Source: Methylobacterium haplocladii (GTDB taxonomy: Bacteria > Pseudomonadota > Alphaproteobacteria > Rhizobiales > Beijerinckiaceae). From it: a stretch of DNA of 32,993 bases. The position numbers were made by a program, and so were the translations under genes. Below the pieces are notes generated by a model that was not told the origin of the DNA, made no database searches, and saw only the letters and a program-made list of their open reading frames with translations. The stretch covers positions 1 to 32,993 of the forward strand of contig NZ_BJZT01000049.1 in NCBI RefSeq assembly GCF_007992175.1. The letters run 5' to 3'. Numbering within the stretch: position 1 is the stretch's first letter; each line of letters starts with the position of its first letter. Positions 1-7,819 of this stretch are shown here, in pieces.

Positions 1-1
1 A

Positions 2-691
2 TCCGGCTTCGTCCTCGCCGTCGCGGGGCTCTCCCGCGAGGCGCGGATCGCCGCCGGCGAAGGTGTCGAGACGCTTCAGGCGGGCGGCCGTCCCGCCGCG
101 CTGCGCGACAAGCTCGCCCTCCTGCCCGATGCGCCGTTGCGCGCTGTGATCAGCTTCGGCATCGCCGGCGGCCTCGACCCGAGCCTGTTGCCCGGCGACG
201 TCGTCCTCGGAACGGCGGTGATCGTGGCGGATGGGGCGGCCGACCGGCGCCTGCCCTGCAATCCCGCCATCGTCGCGGCCCACGTGCAGCGGCTCGCGGC
301 GCTCGGCCCGCGTGTGGTTACGGCGGAGGTGGCGGGCGTGGAAGCGGCGGTCCTGACGACCGGCGCGAAGTCCGCCCTGCGCGCCCGCACCGGCGCAGCG
401 ATCGTCGACATGGAATCGCACGTGGCGGCGGCGTTCGCGGCGCGGCGCGGCCTGCCCTTCGCGGTGCTGCGCGTGGTGTGCGATCCGGCCGAGCGCGCCC
501 TGCCGGCCTTCGCAGCTTCGGCGCTCAAGCCGAACGGCGATCCCGATATCCTGGGTGTCCTCGCCGCACTGGTGCGGCGCGAGGCCCGGATCCGGGAGCT
601 GGTGCGCCTCGCCCGGGATTCGGGCGAGGCGTTCCGTGGTTTAAGCCGCGCTCGCGCGCTTCTGGGTCTCACGCTTGGTGTCGACGCCTGA
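2..691 (+). CDS. hpnG: Hopanoid-associated nucleosidase/phosphorylase HpnG (5' partial)
   Basis: The reading frame is open from base 2, so the true start lies outside the window; 229 residues are visible. The protein belongs to the nucleoside phosphorylase/nucleosidase family: a glycine-rich segment ISFGIAGGLDP follows an early loop, and the typical VDMESHVAAAFA segment near the middle carries the Met-Glu pair that contacts ribose. In hopanoid producers HpnG removes adenine from adenosylhopane, giving the ribosylhopane precursor of bacteriohopanetetrol. The neighbour hpnH makes adenosylhopane, which supports the specific assignment over a generic nucleosidase. The two genes converge, and the last 51 bases of hpnG lie inside the 3' end of hpnH on the other strand. 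The family is clear; the substrate is inferred from context. Confidence 0.9.
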   Translation, partial: SGFVLAVAGLSREARIAAGEGVETLQAGGRPAALRDKLALLPDAPLRAVISFGIAGGLDPSLLPGDVVLGTAVIVADGAADRRLPCNPAIVAAHVQRLAALGPRVVTAEVAGVEAAVLTTGAKSALRARTGAAIVDMESHVAAAFAARRGLPFAVLRVVCDPAERALPAFAASALKPNGDPDILGVLAALVRREARIRELVRLARDSGEAFRGLSRARALLGLTLGVDA

Positions 692-1807
692 GGCTTTGAT
701 CTCGGACAGCTTCTGGGCGACGTTCCGGGAGAAGACGTATTCGGCCGGACGCTGGTTCTCGAGGCTGATCTCGGGCGCCATCTTGCCCTCGGTCCTGATG
801 CCGCGAATGGCGTGCAGCACCGGCTTCCAGGGCTTCCGGACCGAATCGACCACCGACGAGGCCTCGTAGCCCGAGTGGACCATGCAGTCGGCACACTTCT
901 CGTAGTTGCCGGTGCCGTACGAATCCCAGTCGGTCTCGTCCATCAATTCCTTGAAGGTCGCGGCATAGCCCTCGCCGAGGAGATAGCAGGGCTTCTGCCA
1001 GCCGAAGACCGTCCGCGTCGGGTTGCCCCACGGCGTGCAGTGGTAGGTCTGGTTGCCGGCCAGGAAGTCGAGGAAGAGGCCCGACTGCTGGAAGGTCCAC
1101 TTTTCGCGGCCCTTCTCCTTTCCGTGGCGGAAGACGCCGCGGAACAGGTTCTTGGTCGCTTGGCGGTTGAGGAAGTGCTGCTGGTCCGGCGCGCGCTCGT
1201 AGGCGTAGCCCGGCGAGACGGTGATACCGTCGACGCCCATCTTGGTCACGCTGTCGAAGAAGTCGGCGATCTTGTCCGGCTCGGAATTGTTGAAGAACGT
1301 GCAGTTGATCGTCGTGCGGAAGCCCATCTCCTTCGACTTGGCGATCGCCGCGACGGCCTTGTCGTAGACGCCGCGCTGGCAGACCGACTGGTCGTGCATC
1401 GACTTGTCGCCATCGAGATGGATCGACCAGGTGAAGTACGGGCTAGGCTTGTAGTCCTTGATCTTCTTCTCGAGCAGCAGCGCGTTCGTGCAGACGATGA
1501 CGAACTTCTTCTGCGCGATGATGCCCTGCACGATCTGGGGCAGATCCTTGTGCAGGAGCGGCTCGCCGCCCGCGATCACGACCACGGGTGCGCCGCACTC
1601 GCGCACGGATTCGAGCGCCTCGTCGACCGGCAGGCGCTTGTTCAGGATCTCGTCCGGGTAATCGATCTTACCGCAGCCGGCACAGGCGAGATTGCAGCGG
1701 AACAGCGGTTCCATCATCATGACGAGCGGGTAGCGCTTGCGCCCGGTGAGGTGCTGCTTGACGATGTAGCCGCCGATCTTCGCGACATACCGTATGGGGA
1801 TTCCCAA
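641..1807 (-). CDS. hpnH: Adenosyl-hopene transferase HpnH (radical SAM)
   Basis: This is a 388-residue radical SAM enzyme. The cluster-binding motif is CNLACAGC, with cysteines at about 38, 42 and 45. More cysteines lie in the C-terminal half (CTPWGNP, KPCYLLGEGY, EKCADC), as in the HpnH family. HpnH joins a 5'-deoxyadenosyl group to diploptene to make adenosylhopane, the first step of the C35 side chain. The start is a TTG with a strong AAGGAG site seven bases upstream (1815-1820 on the complementary strand), and the N-terminus MGIPIRYVAKIGGYIVKQHL fits the family. The gene converges on hpnG and diverges from hpnN. A 7-bp dyad at 1871-1891 lies upstream and may be part of its promoter. The length is normal for the family. 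Confidence 0.95.
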   Translation of the reverse strand: MGIPIRYVAKIGGYIVKQHLTGRKRYPLVMMMEPLFRCNLACAGCGKIDYPDEILNKRLPVDEALESVRECGAPVVVIAGGEPLLHKDLPQIVQGIIAQKKFVIVCTNALLLEKKIKDYKPSPYFTWSIHLDGDKSMHDQSVCQRGVYDKAVAAIAKSKEMGFRTTINCTFFNNSEPDKIADFFDSVTKMGVDGITVSPGYAYERAPDQQHFLNRQATKNLFRGVFRHGKEKGREKWTFQQSGLFLDFLAGNQTYHCTPWGNPTRTVFGWQKPCYLLGEGYAATFKELMDETDWDSYGTGNYEKCADCMVHSGYEASSVVDSVRKPWKPVLHAIRGIRTEGKMAPEISLENQRPAEYVFSRNVAQKLSEIKASGVDTKRETQKRASAA

Positions 1808-2388
1808 GACGCGGCTCCTTGTTGTTGGCCCCGAGATCGAAGGGGCTGCTTAGCGCGAAAAATTTCTGAATTCCAGGGATGTAGCCTGGAACCAATTTGA
1901 AGTGGCCGAAAAAGGGCGGTCCTATCCGCGCATCCACGGCCGTCGTGTCCGGTGAGCCACCACGGGCCCGTGAACGCCGGACGGCCAAGGCCCTTCGGAA
2001 CAGCGACGCCCCCTCTGGAAAACCTCCGATGCGCGGGGGTGAGGATCGAAACGGCGCCGGTCGGTCACAGGTCTCCAACGCAATGCTGCAATGCAATACA
2101 GCATTGCCGGGATCCTGGCCTCGCAAAAATCCCGCCGCGTTGCATTCCGGGGCTGGGACCAGTACTTAGCGCGCCACCGAGAGGCATCGTTGCAGACCGG
2201 CGAGCCGGCTTTCCCGTCGGCGCGTGTCTGCGATCGGGCATCGTGTGGCCACGGCTCTCGGATCGATTCGGAGGGGCGATCCGCGCCTGCCGGTGGAGAC
2301 TCCGGCGGTTCGCGCGGGGCAGACGGCGTTCTCGCCGTCCGACTCCGCCAGCGTCGCATGGATCGGATTGAGGCAGGCAGGGTACCGC
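1808..2388. promoter_or_regulatory. Divergent hpnH/hpnN intergenic region with two dyads
   Basis: I see no convincing gene in this 581-bp gap between the divergent hpnH and hpnN. It should hold both promoters. Two inverted repeats stand out. One is TTCCAGG / CCTGGAA at 1871-1891, with a 7-base spacer, about 65 bases upstream of hpnH. The other is GCAATGCTG / CAGCATTGC at 2080-2107, with a 10-base spacer, on the hpnN side. Either could bind a dimeric regulator. An hpnN reading frame starting at the GTG at 2224 would occupy the right-hand part, but that extension does not look like the family N-terminus. Confidence 0.5.
2080..2107. promoter_or_regulatory. Inverted repeat upstream of hpnN (possible operator)
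   Basis: Two perfect 9-base arms, GCAATGCTG and CAGCATTGC, are separated by ten bases. The spacer itself repeats the CAATGCA unit of the left arm. The site lies about 280 bases before the preferred hpnN start. This is the geometry of a transcription-factor operator, but no regulator can be named from the sequence. Confidence 0.35.
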
Positions 2389-5043
2389 GTGATCGAACGT
2401 CTCGTCGCGTTTTCCGTACAGCGTCGTTGGCTCGTCATCGCCATGATCGCGCTGATCACGGCCGCGAGCGGGGGCGTCGCCGCACACCTGTTCCGCATCA
2501 ACACCGATGTCGAGCGGCTGATCGAGCCCAGCGTGCCGTGGCGCCAGGACGAGATCCAGTTCGAGAAGGCCTTCCCGCAGCGCTCGAACCTCGTCGTTGC
2601 CGTCATCGATGGCCGGACGCCGGAGATCGCGGAGGAAGCCGCCGTCGAACTCGCCAAGGCGCTGGCCGTCCACAAGGACCAGATCGACACGGTCTACCGG
2701 CCGGATGGCGGCCCGTTCTTCGACAAGAACGGCCTTCTGCTGATGTCGCAGAAGGAGCTCGAGCAGACCACCGAGAAGCTCATCGAGCAGCAGGGCCTGC
2801 TCGGACCGCTCGCGGCCGATCCGTCCCTGCGCGGCATCATGCGCGTGCTCGCCATGGGCGCGAAGGGCGTGAAATCTGGCGACGCCAAGCTCGAGGATCT
2901 CGAGCAGCCGATGACCCGGATCGACGACACCCTGAAGACGGTGCTGGCCGGCAACCCGGCCCGGATGTCCTGGCAGGAGCTTCTTGCCGGCGGCAAGTCC
3001 GAGACCACGGACAAGCGCAAGTTCGTGATGATTCAGCCGGTGCTCGACTACAACGCGCTCGAGCCCGGCCGCGAGGCCACGAAGCTCATCCGGAACGTCG
3101 CCAAGGACCTCAAGATCACCGAGGCCGAAGGTCTGCGCATGCGGCTCACCGGCCCCGTCGCGGTCGCCGACGACGAGTTCGCGACGCTCTCCGACGACGC
3201 CTTCCTGAACTATTCGATCACCACCGCCGCCATCGTCCTGTTCCTGTTCCTGGCGCTGCGGTCCGGTCCGCTGGTGGTCGGCGTCCTGATCACCACCTTC
3301 GCCGGCCTCATCGTCACGGCGGCTTTGGGCTTGCTGATGGTCGGCGAGCTCAATCCGATCTCGGTGGCCTTCGCGGCGCTCTTCGTCGGGCTCGGCATCG
3401 ATTTCGGTATCCAGTTCGCCGTGCGCTACCGCGCCGACCGCTACGAGGTCGGCGAGGTCGGCGCGGCGATCCGGGCGGCCGCGCGCGGCGTCGGCGTATC
3501 CCTGACGCTCGCAGCGATCTCGCTGATCGCCGGCTTCTTCGCCTTCCTGCCCACCAAGTTCCGCGGCGTCTCCGAGCTGGGCCTGATCGCCGGTGTCGGC
3601 ATGATCGTCGCCTACCTGTTCGCCCTGACCCTGTTGCCGGCGCTGATCGCGGTGTTCCATCCGCGCGGCGAGAAGCGCGCCGTGGAGACCACCTGGCTCG
3701 CGGGCGCCGACCACTGGATCGTCGAGAACCGCAGATACGTGCTGATCGGCGTCGGCCTGATCACGGTCGCGGGCATCCCGCTCCTACTGAAGCTGCCCTT
3801 CGATTCGAACCCGATGCATCTGCGCAGCTCGAAGGTCGAATCGATCGCGACCTATCTCGACCTGATCCAGGATCCGGCGACGAGCCCGAACACGGTCGAC
3901 GTGCTGGCGCCGAATGTCGACGCGGTGCCCGAGCTCTCCGACAGGCTGCTCAAGCTCGCCTCGGTCGCCAAGGTGATCAACATCGACACCTTCGTGCCGC
4001 GCGACCAGGACCAGAAGCTCCAGACCATCGCCGAGACGGCGCAGTTGCTCGGGCCGGCACTCAACCCCGGCAAGAAGCAGCCGCCGCCGACGGACGCGGA
4101 GAACGTCAAGGCGATCAAGGAGACCGCCGCGGCGCTGAAAAGCGTCGACGACGGCAAGTCGGCCGGCGGAAAGGCCGCGGGCGCCCTCTCCGCGACGCTG
4201 GACAAGCTTGCCGCCGCCCCCGTCACGACCCGCGAGGCTGCCTCGGTCGCCCTGACCACCGACCTCAAGACGCTGCTGCGCCGCCTCGGCGGCCTGTTGA
4301 ACCCCGAGAAGATCACGCTGCAGAACCTGCCGCCGCAGCTCAAGGCCGAGTGGGTGACCGCCGACGGGCGCTCGCGCATCGAGGTCCATCCCAAGGGCGA
4401 TTCCAACAACGACGAGGTGCTGCGCCGCTTCGCCAAGCAGGTCCAGACGGTGGCCCCGCACGCCACCGGCGCGCCGATCGCGACGACGGAGTCGAGCCAC
4501 ACCATTCTGGGCGCCTTCGTCCAGGCCGGCCTGACCGCGCTCGCGCTGATCTTCATCATCCTCTCGGTGGCGCTCCGCAAACCCTGGGACGTCGCCATGA
4601 CGCTCGGGCCGCTGGTGCTCGCGACCCTGTGGACGCTGATGACGCTGCACCTCATCGGCATGCCGTTGAACTTCGCCAACATCATCGCCCTGCCGCTGAT
4701 GCTCGCCGTGGGCGTGGCCTTCCACATCTACTACGTGATCGCCTGGAGGGCCGGCGTCGCCGACATGCTCGCCTCCAGCCTGACGCGGGCGATCTTCTTC
4801 TCGGCGCTCACCACTGGCACCGCCTTCGGCTCGCTGGTCTTGTCGAGCCACCCGGGCACCGCCAGCATGGGCAAGCTGCTCGCACTGTCACTGTTCTTCA
4901 CGCTGATCGCAGCGTTCTTCGTCGTCCCCGCCTTCCTCGGCCCACCGCCGAAGCAGCCGGATGCGAAGCGGCCCGAGGGCGAGGATGCCAGGAAGTCGCC
5001 GGCCGTAGACAGGGCGGCGCGGGAGCCGGTGGCGGTGAAGTAG
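2389..5043 (+). CDS. hpnN: Hopanoid transporter HpnN, RND family
   Basis: This is an RND-superfamily membrane protein of 884 residues from the preferred GTG at 2389 (N-terminus MIERLVAFSVQRRWLVIAMI). The frame is open back to a GTG at 2224, but the extra 55 residues are not hydrophobic and do not resemble the family. It has the duplicated RND layout. The first half has an N-terminal membrane segment, a periplasmic domain and a membrane bundle with GLGIDFGIQFAVRYR. The second half has a periplasmic domain and a bundle from about TILGAFVQAGLTALALIFII to FFVVPAFLG. HpnN proteins move hopanoids from the inner to the outer membrane. A lysine/alanine-rich tail follows the last membrane segment. Divergence from hpnH supports a role in the hopanoid pathway. 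The family is certain; the start is moderately sure. Confidence 0.93.
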   Translation: MIERLVAFSVQRRWLVIAMIALITAASGGVAAHLFRINTDVERLIEPSVPWRQDEIQFEKAFPQRSNLVVAVIDGRTPEIAEEAAVELAKALAVHKDQIDTVYRPDGGPFFDKNGLLLMSQKELEQTTEKLIEQQGLLGPLAADPSLRGIMRVLAMGAKGVKSGDAKLEDLEQPMTRIDDTLKTVLAGNPARMSWQELLAGGKSETTDKRKFVMIQPVLDYNALEPGREATKLIRNVAKDLKITEAEGLRMRLTGPVAVADDEFATLSDDAFLNYSITTAAIVLFLFLALRSGPLVVGVLITTFAGLIVTAALGLLMVGELNPISVAFAALFVGLGIDFGIQFAVRYRADRYEVGEVGAAIRAAARGVGVSLTLAAISLIAGFFAFLPTKFRGVSELGLIAGVGMIVAYLFALTLLPALIAVFHPRGEKRAVETTWLAGADHWIVENRRYVLIGVGLITVAGIPLLLKLPFDSNPMHLRSSKVESIATYLDLIQDPATSPNTVDVLAPNVDAVPELSDRLLKLASVAKVINIDTFVPRDQDQKLQTIAETAQLLGPALNPGKKQPPPTDAENVKAIKETAAALKSVDDGKSAGGKAAGALSATLDKLAAAPVTTREAASVALTTDLKTLLRRLGGLLNPEKITLQNLPPQLKAEWVTADGRSRIEVHPKGDSNNDEVLRRFAKQVQTVAPHATGAPIATTESSHTILGAFVQAGLTALALIFIILSVALRKPWDVAMTLGPLVLATLWTLMTLHLIGMPLNFANIIALPLMLAVGVAFHIYYVIAWRAGVADMLASSLTRAIFFSALTTGTAFGSLVLSSHPGTASMGKLLALSLFFTLIAAFFVVPAFLGPPPKQPDAKRPEGEDARKSPAVDRAAREPVAVK

Positions 5044-5066
5044 GGACTGACGGGCGACCGTGCCGG

Positions 5067-5606
5067 TCAATTGCCGGCGAGCTTGGCCTCGATCGCGCCT
5101 CGGATCCAGGCATCGCGGCTTTGTCCGGCCTTGGCGGCGGCGGCCGCGATCCGGTCGGACAGGGCCGGTTTGACGGGCAGCGACAGGATGATCGCCGTTT
5201 CGGCCTGCGACGGGTCGAGAGAGCCGTAGAGCATGCTGGTCACGTCCGACGCGAAGCGGCGGACGTCTTCCTGCTTCCGGTCGAGCGAGATGCCGTCCTC
5301 CCGCGCGACGAGCGGGCAATAGGCGGCGACCGCGTGGTCGACGATGAGGGCCTTGCGCAGACCGGCGGCCTGCAATCGCCCGATCGCCTCGGCCAGCGTC
5401 TTGTCCGATGCCGCATCGCGGGCGGGTGCGGTGATCGCCTTGCCGAGCGCCGCGTCGGCCTCTGCCTGAGCAGCTGGTGGCGGACCGCAATCGAGGCCTG
5501 CCGCCGACGCCGGTGGGCCGACGATGGCTGCGGCCATCGCGAAAAGCCGAGCGGCCCGGCGCGCGACGACACCGCCGCTCCGATCCGCCTTACGGTCAAC
5601 GTGCAT
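5067..5606 (-). CDS. Exported protein of unknown function
   Basis: I do not recognise this 179-residue protein. The chosen ATG gives MHVDRKADRSGG, an arginine pair, a hydrophobic stretch (LFAMAAAIVGPPASA) and then LDCGPPPAAQ, which looks like a signal peptide with cleavage after ASA. The mature part has two cysteines, alternates alanine-rich helices with charged turns, and ends in AKAGQSRDAWIRGAIEAKLA. That ending resembles the helical end of some ribbon-helix-helix proteins, but export argues against DNA binding. The frame is open far upstream, but the extension to 6566 is arginine-rich shadow sequence over the YfdX gene. The stop lies 23 bases from the convergent hpnN stop. It follows the YfdX gene on the same strand after 116 bases, so the two may be co-transcribed. 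Confidence 0.6.
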   Translation of the reverse strand: MHVDRKADRSGGVVARRAARLFAMAAAIVGPPASAAGLDCGPPPAAQAEADAALGKAITAPARDAASDKTLAEAIGRLQAAGLRKALIVDHAVAAYCPLVAREDGISLDRKQEDVRRFASDVTSMLYGSLDPSQAETAIILSLPVKPALSDRIAAAAAKAGQSRDAWIRGAIEAKLAGN

Positions 5607-5722
5607 ATGCGGCCCTCTTCGGTGAGTGCGGGCGGAGCCGACATCGGCGATCGCACCGATCGGTCGGTCCCGCCCCGGACGCGGCGAGGCCGCCAGCAAG
5701 GGCGGCCCCTGCATTCGCGGGT

Positions 5723-6541
5723 TCAATGCGTCGAGGGCTTCGCCGTGGCGGACGTCGTCTGGCCCTCCTTGGCCGCCGGGGCCGCCGTTCCCGTCGCGGC
5801 CGCGGCTTTCTGCGGAATCGCCGTCGTGTCGACCATGTCGAAGCGCATCCCGTCTTCCGCCTGTTTCAGGATCGCGTTGGCCTCGTAATACTTGCCCTGA
5901 TCCAAGAGCGTGGCGGCCTGATCGACGTCCGACGTCGTCCTGTCGAGCGGCAGCACGGCCATGGTGAAGTTCACGTCGATGCCGGCGAGCTTCAGCTTCT
6001 CGGTGGCGCCCTTCCGGTCGCCCTTCTCCAGGGACTGATTGGCGTCGGCCACCGCCGCGGACTTCTGCGGGGTGGCGATGAAGTCCTCGCCGAGGACCAG
6101 CTGCCCGTCGACGGGCAGCCAAGTGACCGGCTTCGTCATGTCGGTGCCCGAGGCCGTGCCCCCGGACTTGGACTGCGCGGCGGCGGGTTTCGCGGCGCCG
6201 GGCGGCTTGAGATCGGCTTCGGCCTTCGTGAAGACGCTCTCGTCCGTCTTCGCCGTCGCGAGCGCGGTCCGGGCCTTGCCGACGAGGGTCTTGGCCTGCG
6301 CCGGGTCGGCGTCGAAGATCGCGAGCCGCGCCAGATGCATGTCGCGGAAGGCCCCTGCGCCGTCGGAGGACAGCTTCACGGCGTACTGGTCGACCGCCTT
6401 CTGCGCCGCACTGCCCGGCTGGACGGTCGGGCTGCTCTGCGATGCAGTGGGCGGCGCCGCGGCTTGATCGGCCGCGTAGGCCGCACCGGCGACGATCGTC
6501 GAGGCGGCGAGCAGACTGGCGACGAGATCGAATCTTTTCAT
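5723..6541 (-). CDS. YfdX-family periplasmic protein
   Basis: This 272-residue protein starts at an ATG with a clear GGAGG site seven bases upstream. The N-terminus MKRFDLVASLLAASTIVAGA followed by AYAADQ is a signal peptide. The mature part matches the YfdX family layout: an alanine-rich helical half (LARLAIFDADPAQAKTLVGK), a low-complexity linker, and a second helical half beginning TWLPVDGQLVLGEDFIATPQ and containing ATLLDQGKYYEANAILKQAE. YfdX proteins are small periplasmic proteins linked to stress tolerance in enterobacteria; their molecular role is unsettled. The C-terminus is rich in Ala and Thr. The gene sits inside the hopanoid locus, but nothing in the sequence ties it to hopanoid synthesis. 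A 280-bp AT-rich upstream region probably holds its promoter. Confidence 0.75.
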   Translation of the reverse strand: MKRFDLVASLLAASTIVAGAAYAADQAAAPPTASQSSPTVQPGSAAQKAVDQYAVKLSSDGAGAFRDMHLARLAIFDADPAQAKTLVGKARTALATAKTDESVFTKAEADLKPPGAAKPAAAQSKSGGTASGTDMTKPVTWLPVDGQLVLGEDFIATPQKSAAVADANQSLEKGDRKGATEKLKLAGIDVNFTMAVLPLDRTTSDVDQAATLLDQGKYYEANAILKQAEDGMRFDMVDTTAIPQKAAAATGTAAPAAKEGQTTSATAKPSTH

Positions 6542-6823
6542 GATCGAACCTCCGAGAACGGCCCATCCGGCGGGGCTGTCGGGGTTGCCGGCTGCTCGAT
6601 GCCCTGGGCTGATGGGCGAACGTTCCACCCGATTCTCAGTTGCGTTAATTCTCTGTAATGATCTGGACATGCTATTGTAAATGAACACAATAACTAAATC
6701 TATCGCGTTAATATTGATATCGAAACTATTCTATAAGACATAACTGCAGAATATAAATAGATCAACACTGTCAATGCGTACGTGCTTCCCCGCATTCGGA
6801 AAACCGAAAATATCGGTTCGCCG
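6542..6823. promoter_or_regulatory. AT-rich intergenic region between hpnK and the yfdX-like gene
   Basis: This stretch is markedly AT-rich for the window, especially 6640-6790, and has no plausible gene. On the minus strand it would contain the promoter of the yfdX-like gene and the 3' end of the hpnK transcript. A small hairpin (AACCGA / TCGGTT, 6802-6818) lies directly behind the hpnK stop and could help end transcription, but it has only a short T run. Confidence 0.4.
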
Positions 6824-7669
6824 TCAAGTCGGGAAAAAGTCCGAAAACCCACCGCTGGCGGCTCCCGAACGCGCCACAGCCTCCAGCGCCTCCGCCGCGA
6901 TCAGCGCATCGCGCTCGGCGGCATAGACGTAACCGGGCGCCTCCCCCGCGAAGCCGCCGGCGGTGGCGGGGTGGGTGTAGAGCTCGGTGAGGCCGTCCGG
7001 CAGGTGGCGCAGGAGGGCGGCGACGCGGGCGGGCGTCATCGCACCGGACCAGGCGAGCCCGAGGGTGCGGTCGGGGATGAGCAGACCGGCTTGACGGGCG
7101 CGCGCGGCAAGCAGGCCGGCCCAGGGGGCGATGTCCAACGCCGGGCGCGGGCGTGCACCGGGTTCGGCGAGGCGGAGTAGCGCGCGCGGCTCCCGCGGCA
7201 CCCGGATCGCCCTCATGCCGAAGCGCGATCCGATTGCGAGTACGGCCCCGGCGATCAGCGGATGCACGTGAAAGTGCTTGTGGGCGTTGACGTGGTCCAG
7301 CGGCAGGCCGGTGGCCCGATAGGCCTCGAACTGCGCCGTGATCTCGGCGGCGAGCTGGCGGCGGGCGGCGGGTTTGGCGGCAAGGTCGAAGCCGAGGCGG
7401 CCCATGTCGCGGCGCATCAGGCCCCGGGCATCCACGAGGTCCGGCAGCTGTGCAGGCGGTAGGGTCGGCCATGCCTCGACCAGGACGAGGTGGAGGCCGA
7501 CCCGCAGGCGCGGCAGGCGCTTCGCCCGCGCCACGGCATCCGCTGCGGCCGGTGCCGAGACCATCAAGCTCGTGGCGGTGAGGATGCCCTCGCGATGCGC
7601 CTGCTCGACGGCCTCGTTCACTTCGCGGCTCAGCCCGAAATCGTCGGCCGTCACCACCAGTCGTTTCAC
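6824..7669 (-). CDS. hpnK: Hopanoid-associated sugar deacetylase HpnK (YdjC/ChbG-like)
   Basis: This 281-residue protein belongs to the YdjC/ChbG family of metal-dependent carbohydrate deacetylases. It opens with MKRLVVTADDFGLS, the metal-binding Asp-Asp motif, and later has GLHLVL (His about 60) and HVNAHKHFHVHP (His about 126, 130, 132, 134), which complete the site. In hopanoid gene clusters HpnK removes the acetyl group from N-acetylglucosaminyl-bacteriohopanetetrol, leaving an amino sugar for HpnJ. The start is a GTG at 7669 with AGGAG just upstream. An in-frame ATG at 7684 overlaps that site and is less likely. It is the last gene of the hpnL-M-I-J-K run, but a terminator-like hairpin and three further dyads separate it from hpnJ, so it may have its own promoter. 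Confidence 0.92.
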   Translation of the reverse strand: MKRLVVTADDFGLSREVNEAVEQAHREGILTATSLMVSAPAAADAVARAKRLPRLRVGLHLVLVEAWPTLPPAQLPDLVDARGLMRRDMGRLGFDLAAKPAARRQLAAEITAQFEAYRATGLPLDHVNAHKHFHVHPLIAGAVLAIGSRFGMRAIRVPREPRALLRLAEPGARPRPALDIAPWAGLLAARARQAGLLIPDRTLGLAWSGAMTPARVAALLRHLPDGLTELYTHPATAGGFAGEAPGYVYAAERDALIAAEALEAVARSGAASGGFSDFFPT

Positions 7670-7690
7670 GCAGGCTCCTGTCATGGGTGC

Positions 7691-7756
7691 CGAGAGGGCA
7701 AGCCCTCTCGCGGGTCCAGGGCGGAGCCCTGGAGATCGTCGGGGCCTCAGGCCCCG
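7691..7756. repeat. Array of three perfect palindromes upstream of hpnK
   Basis: Three perfect dyads sit head to tail in 66 bases. CGAGAGGGC / GCCCTCTCG (7691-7710) has a 2-base centre, TCCAGGGC / GCCCTGGA (7715-7733) has a 3-base loop, and CGGGGCC / GGCCCCG (7740-7756) has a 3-base loop. They have the look of repetitive extragenic palindromes. The array ends about 20 bases before the hpnK start codon, so on the minus-strand transcript it lies in the hpnK leader. Confidence 0.6.
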
Positions 7757-7767
7757 GACCCCGTAAA

Positions 7768-7797
7768 CGAAAACGGCCGGGCTGTGAGGCCCGGCCG
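7768..7797 (-). terminator. Terminator-like hairpin downstream of hpnJ
   Basis: A perfect 9-bp stem (7774-7782 with 7789-7797) closes a 6-base loop. On the minus strand it is followed by GTTTTCGTTT. It lies 22 bases after the hpnJ stop and fits a rho-independent terminator or attenuator between hpnJ and hpnK. Confidence 0.65.
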
Positions 7798-7819
7798 CGA
7801 TATCGAGAGAAGAAAAAGC

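Noticed and set aside
2091..5888. Very long + strand open frame of 1265 codons
   Set aside because: It is extremely arginine-rich, typical of an off-frame read of high-GC DNA, and is covered by hpnN in its proper frame and by genes on the other strand.
6541..6640. EcfG promoter ahead of the yfdX-like gene
   Set aside because: A GGAAC is present on the minus strand, but no CGTT follows at 16-17 bases.
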